64,000 bases of DNA from Oscheius tipulae (Eukaryota > Nematoda > Chromadorea > Rhabditida > Rhabditidae). Under the pieces are notes generated by a model. The model was not told the origin of the DNA. It made no database searches and saw nothing but the letters and a program-made list of their open reading frames with translations. The DNA is taken from assembly GCA_037178975.1 (NCBI GenBank), contig JASJZH010000004.1, positions 5,270,001 to 5,334,000 of the forward strand, written 5' to 3'. Numbering within the stretch: position 1 is the first letter of the stretch; the number at the start of each line of letters is the position of its first letter. Position numbers and translations under genes: made by a program. Shown here piece by piece: positions 1 through 10,866 of the stretch.

Positions 1-4
1 AATA

Positions 5-843
5 ATGCAGTGTGCAGCGAGCGATAGTTATGCTTGGAAGGTGCTCTGTAACAGATACACTCATCCAGGGACTGAGCCACGAGGAATGTTCTACAAAAAA
101 ATTTATACAGGTTTGTTTCATTTCATATTCCTGTATCCGTGTTTCCAGGTATAACAAATGAAGGTGTGCCTTCACAAATAGCTGTAATAGTTTACGCATG
201 GTCTGGAGAGCCTCATGCCATTTCCGTCAATGCTGCTACAATTCCGCATGTTGCTGGGATCAAGGAACGACCCTTTGGAAATAAATCTTGGGAGGTAAGC
301 AGCTTTGAGAGCTTTCGTAATGTATCGCCATAAAAATTGGCGTCTCCTTGCAATGTCTCCCAAAAAAATCCTAGTCTACTTTCTCAGTTTTTGAATACTG
401 GAAGAAATCATATCCGTATAATAGATTGTTTCTCAATGTATTTCCTCTTTTCAGGGCCGACTGGAGAATATTTTTCACGACGAATGCTTGTCTTATCGAG
501 AGCTGCCTGTTTTTTCGCGAACTTGTGTTGACTTCGAGACGGCCTGTCGGATATTGCTTTCGCACGATAATATTCAAGAAGAGCGGTATATTTTCGCAAT
601 TATTTCACAAGTTCAGAAAACGAACGATTACCCCGTGACTCACCCCTATTACACCAGTCACGTGCTTTCTGAAAACGGTTCCACGTGTACCACATCTGTT
701 AAAAAAGAACTTTCACATTACCTAGTATATTTTTATGCCATTTCTATCATTATCCTCCTCTTAACTGTGTCTTTTAAAAATTCCTGGAGAAAAATTCCTT
801 ATGAGACAATCTACACTCTCCTCCAAAAGTCCTTTGTTTTATA
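5..843 (+). CDS. Uncharacterised membrane protein, 5' end probably outside the window
   Basis: Three exons join in frame: about 5-110, 149-294 and 455-843. The introns are 38 and 160 nt with GT donors and TTCCAG/TTTCAG acceptors, and the phases match at both junctions. The readable part is about 240 residues, with several Cys in the first two thirds and one strong hydrophobic segment near the C-terminus (around 720-770, starting LVYFYAISIIILLL) followed by a short basic tail. This suggests a single-pass protein with an extracellular N-terminal part. The first ATG is at position 5, but the frame is open to the window edge, so the true start may lie upstream. I do not recognise the family and assign no function. 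The stop is at 841-843. Confidence 0.55.
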
Positions 844-1127
844 GTTAGTCGCATATTTAGTGCAGGCAACCGCTGGAATGTTCGCTTCTTGTAAGCAATT
901 CCATTAAAAGAGAAAAGTTATAAGTGTCTATGTATGCAATGACGAAGGGCCAGTCCGCAGCAGGCGCTCATTTTGCGGTCCGCCCGGCAAATCGATTGTC
1001 CCGCACTGGGGCTCTTTCATGTCGTCCCTTTATCTTATCTCTAACTTAGAAAATAAATTATTCCCTTACAAACTTGGTTTGTTTTGGATGCTATCCACAC
1101 TTTGGCTCCCTCAAGTAATTCTTTCAG

Positions 1128-2689
1128 AATATGCTTCCGGATTCCGACTGACTTTCGCGAGTGTGGAACCTTCGTTCTCGATATATCTCGCTGTGGGGGC
1201 GAACGATCTCTCTGTCGCGATGGCCGTGATTGGAACAAACCGTCTGGAAGCAGTCGTTTCTTTCGAACTGACGAGCATGGGAACACTGTACGCGCCGATA
1301 TAAACAACACCCACCCAGGAGAACACTTCGATATACAAGTACGTCTCCTATTTCTGTGTGTCTTGTTTTTTTTTTTGCTTAAAAATACTAAAACCTTCCT
1401 CCAAAGATTCCTCTAATATTTTTCCTAGTGCATGATCAATATGTCCGATCAAGTTCACTTTCCCAAAAAAATACACACAAATGAGTGTTTTGTTTCGACT
1501 TCCATCCCAGAGGATTTGCCCTGAATATCCGTTCCTCCCGCCCTTTTTGTTTTCACGCGGCTCACTTGTCATTGTGTCACTCCTTTAATCCACTCTCACC
1601 AACCTAGCAACCGAATCAACAAACATCCGAATCGGCTTGTTTTGTCTCCCCCAATTAAATTTGTCTGTTTTTCCGTCCGGCACACAAGCAAATTGATCCA
1701 TCGCAGCCCACCCGGAATGTTTGTCTGTGGTCTCGTGCACATGTACTCCACTAGACTTTTTACTTTGTTTCTTCTCGAATCAATACTCGAGTCTGCTAAT
1801 TTAAAGATGGATAACTCTTGTTTACGTTTCCACAGTGTTTGTCTCGGCGTGTTTTTCATCTGCCGAATTCATCGAGCAAAGACTCGGGCCAAAAGGACGA
1901 GTGTTTTGATTTTCAGCTCGCACTTTTTAGTCATCACGTGTCTTGTTTTCATAAGATTGCCTTGTAATAACCGTTAGCTTTGTCTATTCTGACTTATCAA
2001 TGCACTAACCTACCCAGGAGTGCAATTGCAACAAAACATGGTTTCCAGGTTCTGCTGAAGCGGTATGAGACGATCAATCCCATCGGTCTTATTCGAAAAA
2101 TCTACATCGCGAAAAACAAGAGTCGTACACTGGCATCTCCTCTGGCAGTCATCACCTACATGTACAAAGCACCCGGCGTCTCAAAAGTGGGTTCCTTGTC
2201 TGTCTTAAAGTATTAAAAAGTCCTTTTAGACATCAATCAGTGCTGGTCGTCCCGTCCAACTTGCTCCATTGACGAAAAAAAGGCCATATCCGGTGGATGC
2301 GAGGGAGACGGGATCACCGATTCTAGTGACGGAGGAAGCAGACGAATGTTCGTTTTTATGCCTGATTGGATAAGCCTTTTTTATTTAGACGACATGTATG
2401 AGCTGAAGAGGAAGATGCTCGAGCTTCAAACAATCAATATAGACCGATTCAGCAGTTTTCTCGATCGGGCAGAAAATATAATGGATCGACTCGAGCAGGT
2501 TTGTACTTTTTTTGAATCGAATAATTCATTTGGCACCGTAACATGTTCAAAAACACTCTATTTCAGTCAGGTAGTCAATATGTCGTGCCATTAACCCGTC
2601 AACTGGTCCACGCTTGGAGCAATGGCGATCCACAAGTGCAACAACAACAAGACGACTCTCCCTTTATTGGCCAATTTGTCAATTCTTAA
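1128..2689 (+). CDS. Uncharacterised protein, start not identified
   Basis: Coding exons can be followed from about 1128-1338 (acceptor CTTTCAG, donor GTACGT), then 2049-2190, 2230-2325, 2389-2498 and 2567-2689, all phase-compatible. The first intron is about 710 nt, the others 38-70 nt. The first exon is Cys-rich and polar. Later exons include a Lys/Arg-rich block, a Cys/Asp/Gly segment and a likely helical segment (MYELKRKMLELQTINIDRF), and the end is Gln-rich. No ATG in the correct frame was found upstream of 1128, so at least one 5' exon is missing; a candidate ATG at about 938 could supply it. The gene ends 131 bp before ubc-1 on the same strand, which fits an operon. No family was recognised. 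Confidence 0.45.
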
Positions 2690-2820
2690 TTTGTTGTAAA
2701 AAAAGGGTTTTTCTTTTATTTACATCTAGGAACACCGGTCGTTTATCGATTCACATACCCTCATTGAGTTGTATTCTGTTCGCTCAAATCCGGTTTAGGT
2801 ACGAGCAAAAAAGTTAGGCG

Positions 2821-3609
2821 ATGACTACTCCCAGTCGACGACGTTTGATGAGAGATTTCAAAAAACTTCAGGTACTGATGATTATTTTTACCGATCTGTT
2901 CAACCAAAAATAACGTTTTTGTTTTAACAAATGAACCAAATTGAAGGAAGATCCACCAGCAGGAGTCTCCGGAGCACCGACCGAAGACAATATTCTGGCC
3001 TGGGAAGCCATCATTTTCGGACCTCAAGATACTCCTTTTGAAGATGGAACATTTAAGGTGACTTTCTGTCTATTCCGAAACGAATTTTTTTTTTTACTTC
3101 AGCTTTCGCTCGAATTTACGGAAGAATACCCGAACAAGCCTCCGACGGTTAAATTCATATCAAAAATGTTCCATCCTAATGTCTACGCGGACGGATCCAT
3201 CTGCTTGGACATTTTGCAGGTATCCCCTCATTTTTTTCTTCGTTTACAATGTCATTTTTAGAACCGTTGGTCCCCGACATACGACGTGGCAGCAATATTA
3301 ACATCAATTCAATCGTTGCTGGACGAGCCGAATCCGAACTCGCCTGCTAACTCGCACGCGGCTCAACTTTATCAGGAAAATCGGAGGGAATATGAGAAGC
3401 GAGTTCAGCAAATCGTCGAACAGGTGTGTTTTCTTCTCTTTTTCTTCCGAGAAACAGCTGCTGGTCACAAGATAGAAAAGTAGTTTTAAAGAGATTTCTT
3501 TCAGTCGTGGCTAAACTTTGGCGAAAACGAAGGGGAAGTCGAGCCGAAAGACCAGCCGGACGAGCCTCAAACAAACGAGGAAATGCCCTCTGCCAGCGGT
3601 AGCAGTTAA
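2821..3609 (+). CDS. ubc-1: Ubiquitin-conjugating enzyme E2, RAD6/UBE2A family
   Basis: Five exons (2821-2871, 2947-3057, 3103-3219, 3262-3423, 3505-3609) encode 181 residues. The N-terminus [17 protein letters not shown], the HPN motif, the catalytic Cys in [11 protein letters not shown] (codon 3202-3204) and the NRWSPTYDV segment are diagnostic of RAD6. RAD6 enzymes pair with RING ligases such as RAD18 and BRE1 for PCNA and histone H2B ubiquitination. The tail after the core is acidic ([13 protein letters not shown]), as in yeast Rad6 and C. elegans UBC-1 but absent from human UBE2A/B. The ATG follows an AG 4 bp upstream that may be a trans-splice acceptor; the preceding gene ends 131 bp upstream. 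Confidence 0.95.
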
Positions 3610-3925
3610 ACGAAGATTATTCGTCAGCCACTTGTACATCTGTTCCCGGTGATCTGGGCATTCTGTAAAAACTCCCCGATTTGCTGTATACCCCTTTTAT
3701 CCGCATTTGTAGAAAAGCCAAAAACGCTGTAAATATCTTCAGCGCCTATGTGCTATCTCCTCTCGTTCCCAAGTCCTCTCGTCTGTCCACCAGTGATCGC
3801 AAAATGTCGTTGTTTGAATCTATTGATATGAATAGTTACTGTATTTTCCTTTTCTCGCAGAGCAGTTTGACAGACAAGTGCTATCTCCTATCACTCTTTG
3901 AAATGAAAAATGTTTTCTTGACAGA

Positions 3926-5311
3926 ATGGTAAACTTCCGCAAAAATCTGATCCAAAAATGTCTTCCGACAGACGGCACAGTAGCTGATACCGAATCACTG
4001 AGCGAGGTAAACATTTTGATGTCAGGAACTACGAAACATGCCGGCTGTAATAGATTCTTCATAACAGCCCTGAGGCAGACAACTCGAGACTAGTGGCCTA
4101 TGCTTGGCAGCATGTGATTCCGGCTGGAGAACGATTGACAGTTTACAAAAAGCTGCTGGGAATCACTGGCGCGTATCCGGAGACAAAGGAGATCATTGCC
4201 AAGCACAGAAAGGATGAGGTAAGGGAATTTTTAAGCAATTAAAATAACGAATTGCTTTACAGGCGATCGTTCTGCTAAACGGACTTGTTGGTCTCCGTCA
4301 ATTCAGTGGAACATCGGTAGACAGCGAGTATAAACCCACAACGACTGACATTATGAAGGTTTTCCCAGGGCTCTCGAATCAACAAAACCCCTTCCCAGAT
4401 GGTTCTGATATCCCTGAATCTCTACAACAGAAACGTCAACTACGAGTCTCCTCAAAACCTCTCGAAAATCAGCATGCATGCTAGTTTTCACGAAGTAGAA
4501 GAACGAGAACGGGCACTGGCTGCCGTTGCTGTAGGTTAATTTTCAGATAAAAAAGATGTTTGTGCAGATTGTGAAGCAAGTGACACATCTCTGTCCCGAA
4601 AATTGGATTGACATTTTTCACATCTCGCAGGGGATATTTCGAATAATTGATCAGACTTTTGTTCGAGACGGAGTCGTGGATCAGTATGCCACCGAGGTGA
4701 GCGAGAGAAAACTTTGGAAGAAAACAGTCCCAGATTCGACTGACTCTCATAAACAACCACGGACTGAAGTCTTTGAAGATAGATCCGTCGGACATGCGCG
4801 TCTACATCAGATCTTGTATGGCGGAGATTGTCACCTGTCAGAGGACAATGTTTTTGTGAGTCGATAACAAGCAAAACTCGAATCTTGTTTAGGATTTTTG
4901 ACAAAATCGTAACTGCACAGTCGATTGGTGCCCTTTTGCGGTCATTTGCCGTTGCCCTACTACTCAGTTTCGAAGTGAAAGAGACTGACTCTGCAGCGCA
5001 ACAAAGATGTGCTACTCAAGCGATCGAAGAGGCTTGGAGAGCGATGCGAAGTGGAGGAGTCAGCAGCAACAGACCTTCCTGGCCAAGGGAACTGCCTCGA
5101 CCGGTCATCAACAGGCACTCGTACTCTTTGGGAGAGGTGCGATAGTTTCTTTTGGTATTAAAAAGACTATCCAATACGATTAGCTGTCCTTTTCTAATCT
5201 GTCGTCAGAGAGAGAAGCGTTTTTTTCTGAACGATTGGTCTCTTTCCTCGTCAGCAATGGTCAGAGCTGGGAGCAATAGGACAAAACTTCAGCTCGGGTC
5301 AAATTGAATGA
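3926..5311 (+). CDS. Uncharacterised, mostly helical protein
   Basis: The reading frame starts with MVNFRKNLIQKCLP at 3926 and runs through about nine short exons to a TGA at 5309-5311. Exon 1 is 3926-4006 and exon 2 starts at 4054; using the upstream acceptor TGTAATAG is the only way to keep the frame open. The product is roughly 370 residues, rich in Leu/Ile/Val helices with scattered polar residues and no obvious signal peptide or membrane segment, so an armadillo/HEAT-like helical fold is plausible. The last residues are SELGAIGQNFSSGQIE. It begins 316 bp after ubc-1 on the same strand and may be co-transcribed. I could not match it to a named family. Confidence 0.6.
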
Positions 5312-5695
5312 GCCAGGCTGGTTCATTCTGTGTCTCTGCGCTGCGGTTTTGGTAAGCTCGTTCTGCGCTGCGGCCTCAGAAGCTCCAATCTGCACTTCCT
5401 CGCGGTTTTTGCCTCGGAAATCTCGGGAAAAGTGCGGCGTAGCGCAGATTGGGAATTTTCAAAACTACAGCGCAGCTCAGCAGGGTCTATTCGGCACACC
5501 AACTGAGAGTTCAACCTGCTCTCGCTAGGGGGAATATCAATGAACAACCGCAATATTTTCTATCTACTTGCAACGGAAGAGAAAGGAGAGATCCGATCGA
5601 AGATGAAAAGCTTCTGCAATATTTTGCAGCTTGCTACAAACTTTATTTGTGCATGAAAAGAAACATATATAAGATACAAGTAAAATAGTTCATCA
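5312..5695. other. Intergenic region between convergent genes
   Basis: This is the 3' ends of the helical-protein gene (+) and ndc-80 (-). It holds a short direct repeat (CTGCGCTGCGG at about 5335 and again at about 5362). I see no coding exon. Confidence 0.6.
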
Positions 5696-7999
5696 CTAGA
5701 TGTTTTGCCATTCGGCCAGTCGCGAGAGAACGACCCGTTCCAGGATTTGTCGTTCTTTCTGGAAAAAAGACATGAAAAGTAGAAGAAGCAAAGGCTTACT
5801 CGGGCCTGTTTCAGACAATCATAGGCAGCAAGAGAGGGGTCATTCAGTTTGTTCTCGTAGTTCTCCTTTCGCTGTTCAGCATTGGCAAGAGTTTCCTCAA
5901 GGTCGTCACGAGCTTTCTTCAGCTCCTAGAAAACGACTTTACTGGAAAAACTGGAAGCAACTCACTTCTTGAAGAGCGCCGAATCCTTTCAATCTCTTCT
6001 GGAGAATCTCCTTGTCATTTTCCAGTTTCTCTGAACAAAACGATGCAAATGTTTCAAGACAAATAGCTTGCCAATTTGAATCTGCTCCTTCTTTCGATCC
6101 GACTTGGTCTCTTCGGAATACTGTTGCACGAGGAGTACTTTCTTTTGCAACTTCGACTCAAGCTCGGCCAGTCTCTCACTCTCAACCTGTGCTCGATTTC
6201 TGAACGAGGTACATTGAGAAATCAATAGAAGAAACCAACTCGATGTGATTGATGTCGCTCTGAATCTCATTGATATCTTTTCCGGTGGTAGAAATCTGAT
6301 TGCCAATGGCCGTTCGAATACATTCGTACTCGAATCGTAAATCATTCAAGAGGGCATTGTGAAGATCCCTAAAGAGAATTTTGAAGAGGGCTAATGTTTC
6401 TCAATCACCTGGGATTCTTGATAGCAGTTTCATCATAGCGCTGGAATGCATAATTGATGACCTGGCCGACATTTTTGATCACTGCGACGACTTTCCGGGC
6501 TTGAGAGAAGAGCTGCGCAAAGGCTTCGTTAGCGATCGGCCTGTTTTTCCACTGCTCTTTCGACAGTTCCTCCAAGCTTGACTGGCAAGATCGGGCGCTT
6601 CGTTTAAGCTGAAAGATTATTTTTTCACAGAAAAGGTCATCAATTGACCTCGAAGTATTCTGACATGATCTGCTTGGCTTCCGATCCCTTAATATTTTTC
6701 GTCTTCTCCTGCTCCAAGACCTCCAGCTTCTTCCGAGCGACCTGTTCCTTCATGGAATCGACTTCAACTTTAAGAGATTTCGTTTCAGCTTCAGTCCCTT
6801 CTCTCTGAGCGATTACATCTTGGACGACTATTTCCAGATCTTGATTGTACGTTATTGTCTTCTTGATATCGTCCTCGGTCCTACGAATATCGTCGCGAAG
6901 CTTGTCCTCATTCCCGTTCTATATTATCGAATACTGAAGTTTATAATTAATCCAACCTGCTCTCTCATTTCGGCAATCTCTTGATTGACCTGTTCCAAAT
7001 AATCTTCAGTAGTTCTGATTTGTCCATTGATGTTCTCGTTATTCTCAAAGTAATCCTTGACAGATTTGGTTGCTTCTGAATTGACCATTTTAGGAAAACT
7101 GAAACAACACGTACTCTCAATGAAATCATTGTACTCCAGAACGTTTCTGTTCTTGCAATACTCGTGATATTTGGAGGCGGACCAAGAGAGACGATACTGA
7201 AAATGACGTTTGAAAGCTTTCTTAAGTCAGCATACGGCTTTGATTTGTCCGTTGTCGTCGTCTCCTGTCAGGAGAACTTGGGATCCTACGCATATTTTTT
7301 CCGGTTTCTGAACATTTTCTGTGAAGATAATATGTACAAGCCTACCTGAACAACATCGATGAGCCAGTTCAAAGCATGAAGGAGATAGTGCCAAGAATGA
7401 GAAGCACCAACAGTTTGCAAGGTCGAAGTCTTGATCTGATAGGGGTATCCTAACTCACTGAAGATGCGAGGAATCTGCAAAACCGTGTAAAGTAGAATAG
7501 AAATCCTGCCGACCTCGTCTTGTAACTTGCGCTCCTTTGGATAGACGTATTCAGGCGAAATGGTTTCGTATATCAGCTCGAAAATCAGGATAAAATCTTT
7601 GGTTTGTGGCTGAGCGATCCTTGCCTCGGAGATTGTTTCCTACACAAAAGGCAGCTGGAGAAATCGAAAAAAAGTCTTACGTCGCCATCTAAACGGGCAA
7701 TGTACGAGTGGATCTTCTTCACAACGCGCATTTGATAGCTCTTGTCGTTAGTGTCCTTGGGAATTTGAGAGGTAGGCCCTTTGAACATGGAGAGACGTTT
7801 GTTAGCGCTGGCAGCTCCGATTGAGAATCGCGACGTACTTTGCCTGAATTTGAAGAATTAGAAGGACAAGCATACTCATGTACCGAAGGGTGCTAGTAGG
7901 AGCATTTAATGTCAGCCTCGGTCTCGTAGGAGTTTTGCTGTTGTTGGTGGGTACAGCAAAGCTGTACCGTCCTCCGATGGATTGCGGTCTGTTGTTCAT
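5696..7999 (-). CDS. ndc-80: Kinetochore protein NDC80/HEC1
   Basis: The protein starts MNNRPQSIGGRYSFAVP at 7999. Its basic N-terminal tail carries RxS sites (RYS, RFS, RLS) of the kind Aurora B phosphorylates in NDC80. The calponin-homology region follows: KSYQMRVVKKIHSY, then IPRIFSELGYPY and VGASHSWHYLLHALNWLID, which match the conserved core of human HEC1. The rest, 7150 down to 5700, is long coiled coil rich in Glu, Lys and Gln. NDC80 is the microtubule-binding subunit of the outer kinetochore complex. The gene has about ten short introns; the last exon ends LSRLAEWQNI and stops at 5698-5696. I estimate 550-600 residues, typical for the family. It is divergent from the DEP-domain gene at 8752. 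Confidence 0.93.
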
Positions 8000-8078
8000 T
8001 TCTGAAATCTATTTTTAGTCACGCAAAAGACCAAAAAAACAAGAAGGAAGATGTCCATGGCAGTTTTAAAATTTTGCC

Positions 8079-8088
8079 CTTCGCGCGG
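8079..8088. promoter_or_regulatory. E2F-like site (CTTCGCGCGG)
   Basis: TTCGCGCG fits the E2F/EFL-1 core TTTSSCGC closely. It lies about 80 bp upstream of the ndc-80 ATG. Function is inferred from sequence only. Confidence 0.4.
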
Positions 8089-8125
8089 TCAAGAACGCGA
8101 CGACGATTTGCGTACTAGCGGCAGT

Positions 8126-8131
8126 TTCAAA
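8126..8131. promoter_or_regulatory. CHR-like element (TTCAAA, i.e. TTTGAA on the minus strand)
   Basis: TTTGAA is the cell-cycle homology region bound by the LIN-54 subunit of DREAM. Here it is about 40 bp from the E2F-like site and about 130 bp from the ndc-80 ATG. Confidence 0.35.
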
Positions 8132-8751
8132 TTTGTTGTATTCTAACGACTTCGACAACGTTTGCAGGGTAAGTAAATAATACAATAAACTTAATATGCG
8201 GCGAATTCTGCCAAGATTCTAGTGTGAAACCTATTTTTAGAAGGACTCCCAAATTTCGATATGGGAGCAATGATTTTTGCGACCTAAAAAGTAGCCGAAA
8301 TTGAAACAATTGGTATGGGTCTCATTCATCATGTGAGCGCACAAAACAAGAACTGAACCTGCGCCGCAAACGTACATGTATAACAACTCAACTAACAGAT
8401 AATAACATTTTTCATTACGATTCTCCATATAATAAAAAAACGACGGTAGTTTTATAAGCTAGCCAGAAAAGGTAAACACGAGGTCTATACTTAGCGGGTT
8501 TTCTTACATTGCGGCTTATGATCCAGGCGAAATCATTTTTCGTGTCGAAAACATTACAGGCCGGCATACTGTAGATTTGCGAGGTGGGGCCTAAAACTCT
8601 TCTTGCGCTCATCCTTTTTCCTTCAAGTCAACTAATCAAACGGCCTTTTTCAGCGCATAGCATGGTTTTCCCTTTGCGAAAACTAGGCCGAAAAGCAGAT
8701 AGTAAGCAGTATATATAGCGATGCCGTCAAATATGCCTGTTTACAGACCAG

Positions 8752-10866
8752 ATGGAAGAAAAGACTACCCCTCCACCAAAACCGCAGCGAGGAGTCCTGC
8801 GGTCTCAAAATCCCGTGGTAGTACCTCCCTCAACTCCAACATCAGGAGCAGCCCTTCCAGTCGCTACCCAGTTCAAGGGAATGGAGCGCAGGAGGCAGTT
8901 GCTCGAACGTTTTCAGCAAAATCTTCCTCATCACAGGTAACATGCGAAATTGTTCTAATAACTTCCTGCTTTCAGTATCACCGATGGTTTCAACGGAAGA
9001 GAGGGCATGGACGCTATGATTGCCACTGTAGAAGATCATGCCACTGGAAAAACAACACCGGAGATGGCCAGAGGACAAGCAGTCAAGGTACTGCTCATTT
9101 TTTACTAGCAAGGTGTGTTTGTTTTAGCTCCTGGACCTCTGGCTGCAAGAGTGCATTATCCGTCCGAAGACAGAAGAGTGGTCGCACGAGTTCCAAGACG
9201 ACAAACGTGTTGTATACTTCTTCAATCCACCGGAGATGTTCAAGTAGGCGTTACTCGCGAATTGTTTGAATATCTGCATCTTTCAGAATTGTCATGACTC
9301 CGAGAATGAGATCTGCCTCGTGTGAGCGAAAGCCGTCGCGTAGAGCGTCGTTCAAAAGCCTGTTCAAATTCGGCTCACAGGATCAAGGTTAGTAAGATCT
9401 TTGGATTTCACTCCTCCAGTTTTAGGTGAATCACGGCCAACACTATTCGGCGACAACGACGAAAATAAAGAGAGTCCACGAGTACTCAAAATTCGGACTA
9501 AACCTCTTCGAGAAAGCCACACAGAAGCAATTCTAAACGGTATGTGTGTCAACTAGTCCCGAACCAATACATCACGATTGCAGACGAGGTGCAGATATTC
9601 GAAACAGCACTAAGGAACATTTTACTGGAGGTTGATATACCTATTCTAGACGAGGTTTTGTCTGTGAAAGACTGTCGTACGCAAGAGGTAATCTACAATT
9701 AACCTTTTATGTAATTCTTTTAAGCAAAACGTCTCCTTTCTCTCATCAATCCTTCGTCGTATGGGTTTTGCCTCAGAGCAGATGGCTCCGAACGTCGAGG
9801 AGGTCCTGGAATTCGTCAAAAGTTGCGCTCATCTGAAGTACGAGAATTTTGTTTTCAACGTATCATCATTTTAGACGGACCGGAGGAATCGTTGTCAATT
9901 GGTTCCACGCAGGCTTTCAATGCGCTCCGGATCTTTGTCTTGAAATCAATCCCAATGTCTCGAAGAATACCCAGATACACGAATGGATCAGTACCGTGCT
10001 AAAATCTGTAAGTGATTTTATCTCGGCCTTTACTTCCAACTATTTAAGGTGGCCGACAATTATGCGAATATCACGAACAATGGCAGACATCCTCTGATCC
10101 CGGCAGAGTTTGCTCAATTCACGGCAGCCATATGCCAGCAGCTCTGCTCAAGGAATTCCAGCACGGAAAAACGCGACCGTGTGCTACAGTAAGCCCTGCG
10201 TTTATCAGGTTATGACCTATTTCAGTTATTTGTGGCTGATGATTCCAAGCAAATTGCGCCGTCATCTTTCGAATGTGCTGGACTTCATTCAGGCTACCGC
10301 TGGTACCGACAGCATGTTCAATTTCAGCGATCCCTTCTTCGTCAATAAACAGGTACACTTGATAGAGATACTAGTGTATTGAAAAGTTTAGGTTTCGGAG
10401 TTAGGAAGCAACTTTTGGTACGTACTTCAAGAGCTGCGTCCGTTCATTGTTCCGCAAATGCCCGAGCGAGATCAAATATCAATCATCGAGGTTTCTTGAG
10501 TAGTTTTCTTCATTCAACACGACTTCAGATGTACCTGAATATTCGCAAAAAGCGCAACTTGGAGAATGTACCGGACCAAATAAGAAATAGTAGAAAGTAT
10601 GTATTTGTAACTGTTGGATTGATAACATTGATGTTCAGGTTAACAACTACGATCTTCTGCCACGGTGAAAAAGTATCCGATTATCAAGAGCAGCAGCAGT
10701 GGACGAGCATGGTCGAAGGCATCATGAGGGTTAGCTAATATTTTTTTCTCTTAAAACGAAGAGATTGAAGACGGATTCGTTCACTCCGAAAAGGAAGAAG
10801 GAGATGTTACTGCAGCTGAAGCAGGAAAAGCCCGAACTAATGAGGACATTCTTTCCCGATCTCTAA
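8752..10866 (+). CDS. DEP-domain protein, LET-99/TOE-2/DEPDC1-like
   Basis: The start at 8752 is preferred because TTTACAG, a good trans-splice acceptor, ends 5 bp upstream. The N-terminus is Pro-rich (TPPPKPQRGVLRS). The next exons read FNGREGMDAMIATVEDH, MARGQAVKLLDLWLQECII and DDKRVVYFFNPPEMFK, the pattern of a DEP domain. A basic Ser-rich linker follows. The C-terminal half (9590-10850) is helical and resembles the degenerate RhoGAP-like half of DEPDC1 proteins (FQCAPDLCLEINPN, HRDR-like stretches, YLWLMIPSKLRRHL). C. elegans members act in spindle positioning and cytokinesis. About eleven exons encode roughly 530 residues; stop at 10864-10866. The family call is moderate; which paralogue it is I cannot say. 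Confidence 0.65.

Larger units (their letters stand above)
8000..8751. other. Shared 5' region of two divergent genes
   Basis: The stretch between the ndc-80 start (7999, -) and the DEP-domain gene start (8752, +) contains no coding exon. It holds an E2F-like and a CHR-like site near ndc-80 and an AT-rich TATATATA at about 8709, close to the plus-strand gene. Confidence 0.6.

Noticed and set aside
8700..8940. Alternative start at 8721 for the DEP-domain gene
   Set aside because: That frame runs 182 codons but across a clear intron and in a low-complexity Ser-rich composition; the 8752 frame continues into the DEP domain and follows a TTTACAG acceptor.
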